Source of the DNA: an uncultured Kingella sp.
Lineage (GTDB): Bacteria; Pseudomonadota; Gammaproteobacteria; Burkholderiales; Neisseriaceae
Direction of reading: 5' to 3'
Assembly: GCA_916720425.1 (NCBI GenBank)
Contig: CAKARD010000073.1
Location: forward strand, 1-6,588
DNA length: 6,588 nucleotides
Position numbers and translations under genes: made by a program. Shown here in pieces: positions 1 to 5,119 of this stretch. A model generated the notes under the pieces. That model ran no database searches. It saw only the letters and a program-made list of their open reading frames with translations, and was not told the origin of the DNA. Every line of letters starts with the position of its first letter. Positions within the stretch are counted from its first letter, which is position 1.

Positions 1-185
1 AACATTTTTTTGGCTTCTGCGCCCACAGCAAGTGTTTCATCGCGTCCTGAATGATCGGTTTGTACCGCTACAACGGAAGGTTCATCTAATACAATACCTT
101 TTCCTTTGATATAAATCAGTGTATTGGCTGTGCCAAGATCAATGGCAATGTCGTTTGAAAAATAACGTGAAAGAAAACCGAACAT
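1..185 (-). CDS. mreB: MreB, rod shape-determining actin homologue (5' part only)
   Basis: The minus strand from 185 encodes the first 61 residues of an MreB-type actin and runs off the left edge. It begins MFGFLSRYFSNDIAIDLGTA, a short amphipathic N-terminus of the kind that ties Gram-negative MreB to the inner membrane. Next comes the phosphate-1 nucleotide-binding loop DLGTANT at residues 16-22 and then IYIKGKGIVLDEPSVVA at 24-40, typical of MreB. MreB polymers direct the cell-wall elongation machinery along the cylinder. The ATG at 185 is preceded by GGGAAC, a modest ribosome site. The gene is divergent from gatC across a 188-bp gap. Coccoid Neisseria lack this gene, so its presence suggests an elongated cell. 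The family call is secure; only completeness is unknown. Confidence 0.95.
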   Translation of the reverse strand, partial: MFGFLSRYFSNDIAIDLGTANTLIYIKGKGIVLDEPSVVAVQTDHSGRDETLAVGAEAKKM

Positions 186-265
186 AAAAAGTTCCCAAAA
201 TTAGGTAATATAAACAATAATTAAAGCATGGCGATGGGGCAATAAATCAAAAAATCGTCATGCTT

Positions 266-279
266 GAAAAGTGCTTTTC
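266..279. promoter_or_regulatory. 14-bp palindrome in the mreB-gatC divergent region
   Basis: GAAAAG and CTTTTC are perfect inverted arms separated by TG. The palindrome ends four bases before the TATAAT box at 283, so a protein bound here would sit on the region between -35 and -10. An operator role is inferred from symmetry and position only; in AT-rich DNA a 6-bp arm can also arise by chance. Confidence 0.3.
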
Positions 280-282
280 GGG

Positions 283-288
283 TATAAT
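283..288 (+). promoter_or_regulatory. Candidate -10 box of the gatC promoter
   Basis: A perfect TATAAT lies 85 bases before the gatC start. No good -35 is found at the normal distance: TTGAAA at 264-269 leaves only 13 bp. The promoter may therefore be weak or activator-dependent. An alternative, weaker pair nearer the gene is TTGCAA at 298-303 with AATCAT at 322-327 (18-bp spacer). Start sites are not proven by sequence. Confidence 0.4.
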
Positions 289-373
289 TGTACCAATTTG
301 CAACTTTTTTAAATAACGCGTAATCATACCTGAATTTTTTTAAAACCCAAAATTTCTTTAAGGATTTTAACTT

Positions 374-664
374 ATGGCTTTAACTTTGCATGATGTAGAT
401 AAAATTGCTAAGCTGTCTCGCTTAACTTTAACCGATAAAGAAAAGCAAGCCACCTTGCAAAAACTTAATGCGGTGTTTGAATTGGTAGAAAAAATGCAAA
501 CGGTAAACACAGAAGGTGTAGAGCCTATGGCACACCCACATGAAGTCGCTTTGCGTTTACGTGCCGATGAGGTTACGGAAACCGATCATGCTACTCAATA
601 TCAAGCCATTGCGCCTGAAGTGCAAAATCGTTTGTATATTGTGCCACAAGTGATTGAAGAGTAA
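374..664 (+). CDS. gatC: GatC, subunit C of Asp-tRNA(Asn)/Glu-tRNA(Gln) amidotransferase
   Basis: This 96-residue protein is the small subunit of the cytoplasmic GatCAB enzyme, which converts mischarged Asp-tRNA(Asn) or Glu-tRNA(Gln) into the correct amide form. GatC has no catalytic site; it wraps around GatA and braces it against GatB. Family marks are the N-terminal helix DVDKIAKLSRLTL at residues 7-19, VNTEGVEPMAHP at 44-55, LRADEVTE at 62-69 and the C-terminal YIVPQVIE at 88-95. The length is normal for the family. The ATG at 374 follows AGGA at 361-364 with nine bases between, a good ribosome site. It heads the gat gene row and is divergent from mreB. Nothing is missing. Confidence 0.96.
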   Translation: MALTLHDVDKIAKLSRLTLTDKEKQATLQKLNAVFELVEKMQTVNTEGVEPMAHPHEVALRLRADEVTETDHATQYQAIAPEVQNRLYIVPQVIEE

Positions 665-692
665 CCCACAATAATTGGCGGTGAGGTGGGTT
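663..692 (+). other. Stem-loop at the gatC stop codon
   Basis: AACCCAC (663-669) and GTGGGTT (686-692) are perfect 7-bp arms with a 16-base loop. The left arm includes the last two bases of the gatC stop. Only three T follow, so it is not a convincing intrinsic terminator. It could protect the 3' end of a gatC message or lower read-through into gatA. Confidence 0.35.
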
Positions 693-705
693 TAATCTCG
701 AAGCT

Positions 706-737
706 GTTGCGTTCATCAGTGTGGTACGCGGCGCAAC
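706..737 (+). other. Second stem-loop in the gatC-gatA gap
   Basis: GTTGCG (706-711) pairs with CGCAAC (732-737) around a 20-base loop, with possible G-T pairs extending it on both sides. Together with the stem-loop at 663-692 it fills most of the 116-bp gap. No U-tract follows. A role in setting the GatC:GatA ratio is a guess. Confidence 0.25.
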
Positions 738-780
738 GCGTGTTCTGTTACTCAATACTTAATTAATTTAGAGAAATGAT

Positions 781-2226
781 ATGTCTTTTTATACCTTAAA
801 ACAAGCCAGTGAACTATTGCAATCCAAAAAAATTTCAGCAGTAGAATTGGCTCGTGAATATCTGGCAGCAATTAAAGCGAAAAATCCAACATTAAATGCT
901 TATGTAAGCTTAAACGAAGAAGAAACTTTAGCGCAAGCTTTGGCCGCAGACGAACGTATTGCCCAAGGTCAAGCACATCGATTAACGGGCGTTCCTTTTG
1001 CCATTAAAGATGTTTTTTGTCATAGGGGTTGGCGTACGGCATGTGCATCTAAGATGTTGGATAATTTTGTTGCACCTTATACAGCAACGGTAGTCCAAAA
1101 TTTGTTAGATGTCGGCATGGTAACCTTGGGACGCACCAATATGGATGAGTTTGCTATGGGTTCTAGCAACGAAAATTCTTATTATGGTGTAGTGCATAAT
1201 CCCTTTAATATGAATCATGTTGCTGGAGGTTCTTCAGGTGGTTCGGCAGCGGTAGTGGCAGCACGCCTTGCGCCTGCTGCTTTGGGATCAGATACGGGTG
1301 GATCAATTCGTCAGCCTGCTTCGCATTGCGGGATTACAGGGCTAAAACCAACCTATGGCATGGTGTCGCGTTTTGGTTTGGTTGCCTATGCCTCTAGCTT
1401 TGATCAAGCTGGGCCTATGGCACAAACTGCAGAAGATTGCGCTATTTTACTTAATACCATGGCTGGTTTTGATGAACGTGATTCGACCAGTTTAGAATGC
1501 AAACCAGAAGATTTTACACGTGATTTAGATCAACCACTTAAAGGCTTGAAAATCGGTTTGCCTAAAGAGTATTTTACTGATCACAATAGTCCCGCGGTCC
1601 AAATGGCATTAGAAAATGCTAAAAAATTATTACAACAACAAGGGGCGCAATGGGTAGAAGTTTCTTTACCACAAACGGATTTATCTATCCCTGCGTATTA
1701 TGTTTTGGCTTCGGCTGAAGCCAGCACCAATTTATCGCGCTATGATGGTGTGCGCTATGGTTATCGCGCGGCGCAATTTAGCAACTTGGAAGAAATGTAC
1801 AGCAATACGCGTGCTGAAGGTTTTGGAAGTGAGGTAAAACATCGTATCATGATGGGAACGTATGTGTTGTCACATGGTTATTATGATGCGTATTATTTGA
1901 AAGCACAAAAATTACGCCGTTTGGTTGCTAATGATTTCCAAGCAGCGTTATCTCAATGTGATGTGATTTTAGCACCTGTTGCGCCCACGTCTGCACCTAT
2001 GCTCAATAGCCATAATAATGATCCTGTTAAAGAATATTTATCCGATATTTATACTATTGCCGTAAATTTGGCAGGTTTGCCCGCATTGAGTTTGCCTATG
2101 GGTATGGACAATGGCTTGCCTGTAGGTGTACAAATTATTGGTAATTATTTTACCGAAGCCAAAATACTCAACGTGGCGCATCAAATGCAATTACATAGCG
2201 ATTGGCATACTAAAACGCCTATATAA
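781..2226 (+). CDS. gatA: GatA, glutaminase subunit of Asp-tRNA(Asn)/Glu-tRNA(Gln) amidotransferase
   Basis: GatA (481 residues) is the amidase-family subunit of GatCAB. It hydrolyses glutamine, and the ammonia travels through an internal channel to GatB. The Ser-cis-Ser-Lys triad is intact: Lys76 in VPFAIKD, Ser151 in the glycine/serine-rich GGSSGGSAA, and Ser175 in DTGGSIRQP. The amidase signature spans about 146-185, and LASAEASTNLSRYDGVRYG at about 310-328 is typical of GatA. Length is normal. The ATG at 781 follows a weak AGAG (770-773). A 116-bp gap with two stem-loops separates it from gatC, more than the few bases common inside operons. Much of the sequence agrees with the Neisseria protein as I remember it, which supports the family assignment of the organism. 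Confidence 0.97.
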   Translation: MSFYTLKQASELLQSKKISAVELAREYLAAIKAKNPTLNAYVSLNEEETLAQALAADERIAQGQAHRLTGVPFAIKDVFCHRGWRTACASKMLDNFVAPYTATVVQNLLDVGMVTLGRTNMDEFAMGSSNENSYYGVVHNPFNMNHVAGGSSGGSAAVVAARLAPAALGSDTGGSIRQPASHCGITGLKPTYGMVSRFGLVAYASSFDQAGPMAQTAEDCAILLNTMAGFDERDSTSLECKPEDFTRDLDQPLKGLKIGLPKEYFTDHNSPAVQMALENAKKLLQQQGAQWVEVSLPQTDLSIPAYYVLASAEASTNLSRYDGVRYGYRAAQFSNLEEMYSNTRAEGFGSEVKHRIMMGTYVLSHGYYDAYYLKAQKLRRLVANDFQAALSQCDVILAPVAPTSAPMLNSHNNDPVKEYLSDIYTIAVNLAGLPALSLPMGMDNGLPVGVQIIGNYFTEAKILNVAHQMQLHSDWHTKTPI

Positions 2227-2249
2227 ATACTGTTTTCGTCATGAGTAAA

Positions 2250-2265
2250 CCATTTTTTAAAATGG
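2250..2265. repeat. Tight palindrome after gatA
   Basis: CCATTTT (2250-2256) and AAAATGG (2259-2265) are perfect arms with two bases between. A hairpin would have to open its innermost A-T pairs to form a loop. No U-tract follows, so it is a poor terminator. It lies between gatA and the TTG-start membrane gene and could be an operator or an RNA stability element. Confidence 0.25.
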
Positions 2266-2309
2266 GTGAGAGATAAAACAAACTGGTCGCCCTAAATCAG
2301 TACTTAAAC

Positions 2310-2313
2310 GGAG
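2310..2313 (+). promoter_or_regulatory. Ribosome site that fixes the TTG start at 2320
   Basis: GGAG stands six bases before TTG at 2320, ideal spacing. No ATG in that frame lies near; the ATG at 2336 is in another frame. This makes TTG the best start of the membrane-protein gene and predicts modest translation. Confidence 0.6.
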
Positions 2314-2319
2314 ATAATC

Positions 2320-2691
2320 TTGACGACTGATAATCATGGATTTCGCTTGATTTGGTACGTTTCATTGATTGTTGCTGGTGTGATTGGCGTGGTAACCCTG
2401 AAGCTAATCAATCTTCCTGTGCGTGGTATATGGGCGAGTTTATATATGATGTTATTGGTGGTAGACAGTGTCTTATGGATGGCCATCATACGTCCACCAA
2501 TGGTGCAGCGTGGGTGTATGGGGATGATAAGTTTTGTTTTTGTGCCGATCTTGTGGGGTAGTTATGCGACGTGGGTATTGTTGGTAGCAGCCGTATTGGG
2601 GGTACTATGGTTTAGTATTCCACCTGATGTATGGGAATACATGATGGGTTTGTTTGAACTTTTGCTTTGTATTCTGGATATTATGGATTAA
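2320..2691 (+). CDS. Small four-helix membrane protein of unknown function inside the gat row
   Basis: I do not recognise this 123-residue protein. It is strongly hydrophobic, with likely membrane helices at about residues 11-30, 37-57, 66-83 and 85-101, plus a hydrophobic, possibly amphipathic C-terminal stretch at 103-121 rich in Leu and Met. The short charged loop IIRPPMVQRG (56-65) joins helices two and three. There is no signal peptide or catalytic motif. The TTG start is chosen for the GGAG six bases upstream. It lies 93 bp after gatA and 72 bp before gatB on the same strand, so it is probably co-transcribed, yet nothing suggests a part in tRNA amidation, which is cytoplasmic. An insertion into the gat row or a lineage-specific passenger is possible. 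A real gene is likely because hydrophobic segments are regularly spaced and a ribosome site is present. Confidence 0.75.
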   Translation: MTTDNHGFRLIWYVSLIVAGVIGVVTLKLINLPVRGIWASLYMMLLVVDSVLWMAIIRPPMVQRGCMGMISFVFVPILWGSYATWVLLVAAVLGVLWFSIPPDVWEYMMGLFELLLCILDIMD

Positions 2692-2721
2692 TTTAGCAAT
2701 AAAACCGTGTATTTAGCGATA
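2691..2721. repeat. Two 11-bp direct repeats 20 bp apart before gatB
   Basis: ATTTAGCAATA at 2691-2701 and ATTTAGCGATA at 2711-2721 differ at one base. Their starts are exactly 20 bp apart, about two helical turns, so a dimeric protein could read both on one face. The first copy overlaps the last base of the membrane-protein stop codon. Regulatory meaning is a guess. Confidence 0.25.
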
Positions 2722-2763
2722 CCCAAAAATTTCATTTCAATTTAAAACGAGAAAGATTTTATT

Positions 2764-4194
2764 ATGACTTGGGAAACCGTAATCGGATTAGAAATCCATG
2801 TTCAATTAAACACGCAATCTAAAATTTTTAGTGGTGCCAGTGCGACTTTTGGTGCAGAACCCAATGCCCATGCCAGTGTAGTAGAATGCGCGATGCCAGG
2901 CGCATTACCCGTGATGAATCGTGAAGTGGTGGACAAGGCGATTAAATTGGGCTTAGCACTGGATGCCAAAATCAACCAAAAAAACGTCTTTGATCGTAAA
3001 AATTATTTTTATCCAGATTTACCCAAAGGCTATCAAATTAGTCAATTAGATTTGCCCATTGTCGAACATGGACGTTTAGATATTGTGGTGGGAGGCAGCA
3101 TTAAAACCATTAATGTAACCCGAGCTCACATGGAAGAAGATGCAGGTAAGTCGGTGCATGAAGGTCTAAATGGTGCCACAGGCATAGATTTAAATCGCGC
3201 GGGCACACCTTTGCTAGAAGTGGTGTCTGAGCCTGAAATGCGTTCAGCTGCCGAAGCGGTGGCGTATGCCAAAGCCTTACATAGTTTGGTAACATGGTTG
3301 GATATTTGTGATGGCAATATGGCTGAAGGCTCATTTCGTGTGGATGCCAATGTGTCAGTGCGCCCCAAAGGTCAGGCCGAGTTTGGTACGCGCCGTGAAA
3401 TTAAAAACCTCAATTCTTTCCGCTTCTTGGAACAAGCCATTAATTATGAAGTAGAGGCACAAATTGAGATTTTGGAAGATGGCGGCAAAGTCCAACAAGC
3501 TACGATGTTGTTTGATCCTGAAAAAGGTGAAACACGCGTGATGCGCTTGAAAGAAGATGCACACGATTATCGTTATTTTCCCGATCCTGATTTGTTGCCT
3601 GTGATAATTTCTAATGAACAATTACAGCGTGTTAAAGCACAAATGCCAGAATTACCTGACGAAATGGCCAGTCGCTTTGTGCGCGATTTTTCGGTGAGTG
3701 AATATGATGCACGTTTACTCACTACCAGCCGTGAAATGGCTGCATTTTTTGAACAAGCAGCACAGGAAAGTCAACAAGGCAAATTGGTTGCCAATTGGAT
3801 GAATGGTGAATTGGCTGCGACATTGAACAAATCAAATTTGGCATTGCACGATAGCCCCATTACCACAACACGTTTGGCGCAATTGGTGGGAAAAATTGCC
3901 GATGGGACATTAAGCAGTAAATTGGCCAAACAAGCATTTGAAGCCATGTGGGCAGAACCGCAAGTTCATATTAATGAGATTATTGAAAAATATGGCTTGC
4001 AACAAATGACTGATACTGGTGCGATTGAAAAAATGATTGATGAAGTTTTGGCGAATAACGCAAAAGCCATTGAACAGTTCAAATCAGGCAATGAAAAAGC
4101 CTTAAATTCGATTGTTGGCCAGGTGATGAAAGCCAGTAAAGGTAAAGCCAACCCCACACAAGTGCAAGAATTGATTAAAGCAAAACTATGTTAA
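2764..4194 (+). CDS. gatB: GatB, tRNA-binding kinase/amidotransferase subunit of GatCAB
   Basis: GatB (476 residues) binds the misacylated tRNA, phosphorylates the Asp or Glu side chain with ATP and swaps the phosphate for ammonia supplied by GatA. The cradle domain is complete: ETVIGLEIHVQL at residues 4-15 carries the Glu10/His12 pair, RKNYFYPDLPKGYQISQ is at 78-94, the acidic HMEEDAGK at 122-129, and the GatB signature IDLNRAGTPLLEVVSEPE at 141-158. Next come a helical domain and, from about residue 325, the YqeY-like tail that grips the tRNA and ends in KASKGKANP and LIKAKL. Length is normal. The ATG at 2764 has a weak GAGAAAG before it. Near-identity to remembered Neisseria GatB over residues 110-280 is the strongest taxonomic clue in the window. 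In Neisseria the enzyme is thought to serve mainly Asn-tRNA synthesis. Confidence 0.97.
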   Translation: MTWETVIGLEIHVQLNTQSKIFSGASATFGAEPNAHASVVECAMPGALPVMNREVVDKAIKLGLALDAKINQKNVFDRKNYFYPDLPKGYQISQLDLPIVEHGRLDIVVGGSIKTINVTRAHMEEDAGKSVHEGLNGATGIDLNRAGTPLLEVVSEPEMRSAAEAVAYAKALHSLVTWLDICDGNMAEGSFRVDANVSVRPKGQAEFGTRREIKNLNSFRFLEQAINYEVEAQIEILEDGGKVQQATMLFDPEKGETRVMRLKEDAHDYRYFPDPDLLPVIISNEQLQRVKAQMPELPDEMASRFVRDFSVSEYDARLLTTSREMAAFFEQAAQESQQGKLVANWMNGELAATLNKSNLALHDSPITTTRLAQLVGKIADGTLSSKLAKQAFEAMWAEPQVHINEIIEKYGLQQMTDTGAIEKMIDEVLANNAKAIEQFKSGNEKALNSIVGQVMKASKGKANPTQVQELIKAKLC

Positions 4195-4204
4195 TCTTAA
4201 AAAA

Positions 4205-4208
4205 GGAG
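4205..4208 (+). promoter_or_regulatory. Ribosome site that fixes the start at 4215
   Basis: GGAG in AAAAGGAGAAAATC stands six bases before ATG 4215. It lies downstream of the in-frame ATG at 4188, which itself overlaps the gatB stop region and has no ribosome site. It therefore decides for 4215 and for a clean N-terminal signal peptide. Confidence 0.8.
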
Positions 4209-4214
4209 AAAATC

Positions 4215-4643
4215 ATGAAAAAACTAATTTTTATCTTGTTTTGTTTATTGACCAGCTATTCATGGGCATTGGATAAAAAAGATGAGGGAACCTATCAAGT
4301 TATTAATACAAACGGTACGCCTTTGAATGTTTATATGCGATATTATCAAAAGGATTCACAATGGTTTATGGATGGTAAATTGCGTGACGGAGGATGGCAA
4401 CACATTTGTAATGCGGAAGATGATTGTAAATTGATTGATTCTAGTACTGAAGATATGAACCAGTGGAAAACACTCTTACCTATAGCCATGCAAACAAAAA
4501 AATTTAGTTGTATTAATAATATTGCTTTTGCTTTTTGCCATACGGATGGTAAATCGCGTCAATATTGGTGGATTCCTTTAACCAATAAATCAATCAATAT
4601 ATTCAAGCCATACTCAATAATTAAGTATGGCTTGATATTATAA
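4215..4643 (+). CDS. Small secreted protein with four cysteines, function unknown
   Basis: The 142-residue product starts MKKLIFILFCLLTSYSWA, a clear signal peptide: two lysines, a hydrophobic core at 4-13, and a likely signal peptidase I site after SWA at residue 18. Cys10 lies inside the hydrophobic core and is not in a lipobox position. The mature part, about 124 residues, has Cys65, Cys71, Cys99 and Cys108 (C-x5-C and C-x8-C), which suggests two disulfides and a periplasmic or exported protein. It is rich in aromatic residues (YMRYYQKDSQWFMDG at 40-54, QYWWIP at 116-121). I do not recognise a family. It follows gatB by 20 bases on the same strand, so it is probably at the end of that transcript. 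Its final codons form one side and loop of a stem-loop, and its stop overlaps that of the opposing gene. Confidence 0.8.
   Translation: MKKLIFILFCLLTSYSWALDKKDEGTYQVINTNGTPLNVYMRYYQKDSQWFMDGKLRDGGWQHICNAEDDCKLIDSSTEDMNQWKTLLPIAMQTKKFSCINNIAFAFCHTDGKSRQYWWIPLTNKSINIFKPYSIIKYGLIL
4603..4635. terminator. Bidirectional terminator-like stem-loop at a convergent gene end
   Basis: TCAAGCCATACT (4603-4614) and AGTATGGCTTGA (4624-4635) are perfect 12-bp arms with a 9-base loop. For the plus strand it lies within the last codons of the secreted-protein gene and is followed by TATTATAAAAATAG, with no real U-tract. For the minus strand it begins two bases after the stop of the DUF4375-like gene and is followed by an AT-rich, T-containing stretch. 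It probably ends both transcripts, better for the minus strand. The perfect arms make a structural role likely. Confidence 0.65.
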
Positions 4644-5060
4644 AAATAGTGCGTAATGTGTTGTGACATACATGCATATCTTTTCTAAATCTTCTTCGCA
4701 CACCTCATAATAATCAGCATCTAATTCTTCAAAATCAGCAAACCGAGCGCGTAAGACATCTAAATCTTCGTCTGCGCATGCTTCAATTTTTTCGCCCTGT
4801 TTGAGATACAAGGCTTTGGCTCGATCTAATACTTTGGGAATTTGCTTAATTTGCCAGCGGCGTAAACTGTCAGCAAGCGGATTGATAAACACATATTCGC
4901 CATAACCTGATGCGATTAATTGCACAAACCCTCCTTCCTGCACTTGACTGTCTAAATAACAAAAGGCTAATAAAGTATGTTGCTCATCAGTAAGTGGCTC
5001 TTGCTGCTCCATACGGTTTAGTAATTGTGTTGCTATGGCATAAAGTTGTTCTAATGTCAT
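4638..5060 (-). CDS. Acidic DUF4375/DMP19-like protein
   Basis: The 140-residue product resembles the DUF4375 family, known for DMP19 of Neisseria meningitidis, a dimer reported to mimic DNA and block a transcription factor. Visible family-like features are helix-rich sequence, LDSQVQEGGFVQLIASGYG at residues 36-54 (the GGF-x-Q core), and the C-terminal pattern FEELDADYYEVCEEDLEKI at 110-128. I count 26 Asp/Glu against 12 Lys/Arg; 14 of the acidic residues fall within 97-126. That charge fits a DNA-mimic surface but does not prove one. The start at 5060 is preferred over the ATG at 5102, because AGGA at 5067-5070 precedes it by six bases and the 14 extra residues are unlike the family start. 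The stop overlaps that of the convergent secreted-protein gene, and the gene is divergent from argA. The family call is from memory and motif only. Confidence 0.72.
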   Translation of the reverse strand: MTLEQLYAIATQLLNRMEQQEPLTDEQHTLLAFCYLDSQVQEGGFVQLIASGYGEYVFINPLADSLRRWQIKQIPKVLDRAKALYLKQGEKIEACADEDLDVLRARFADFEELDADYYEVCEEDLEKICMYVTTHYALFL

Positions 5061-5066
5061 AAGATT

Positions 5067-5070
5067 TCCT
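5067..5070 (-). promoter_or_regulatory. Ribosome site that fixes the start at 5060
   Basis: Read on the minus strand, AGGAAATCTTATG gives AGGA six bases before ATG 5060. The longer frame from 5102 would need a start inside the argA leader region with no comparable site. Confidence 0.7.
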
Positions 5071-5074
5071 AAAT

Positions 5075-5102
5075 AATTTAAAATAAGCGTGATTTCATAC
5101 AA
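5075..5102 (-). promoter_or_regulatory. Candidate promoter of the DUF4375-like gene
   Basis: On the minus strand TTGTAT (5097-5102) and TAAATT (5075-5080) are 16 bp apart, each matching four of six consensus bases. The 59-bp gap to argA must hold control signals for both genes. On the plus strand TAAAAT at 5079-5084 could be the -10 of argA, but it has no good -35. Low certainty for either. Confidence 0.25.
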
Positions 5103-5119
5103 TTTTGGAGTAAATTAGG

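Noticed and set aside
2352..2561. 69-codon plus-strand frame overlapping the small membrane-protein gene
   Set aside because: It is shifted against a frame with regular hydrophobic segments and its own ribosome site. It has no ribosome site and its product looks random.
3110..3621. Three overlapping minus-strand frames opposite gatB
   Set aside because: They lie wholly within a well-conserved gene, have no ribosome site and give unrecognisable products.
3966..4157. 63-codon minus-strand frame opposite the gatB tail
   Set aside because: The opposite strand encodes the conserved YqeY-like tail of GatB. No start signal supports this frame.
4188..4214. Upstream in-frame ATG for the secreted protein, overlapping the end of gatB
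   Set aside because: It would add nine residues before the signal peptide and lacks a ribosome site, whereas GGAG is placed exactly for ATG 4215.
5061..5102. Longer start at 5102 for the DUF4375-like gene
   Set aside because: AGGA at 5067-5070 serves the ATG at 5060. The extra 14 residues would use up nearly all of the divergent promoter region.
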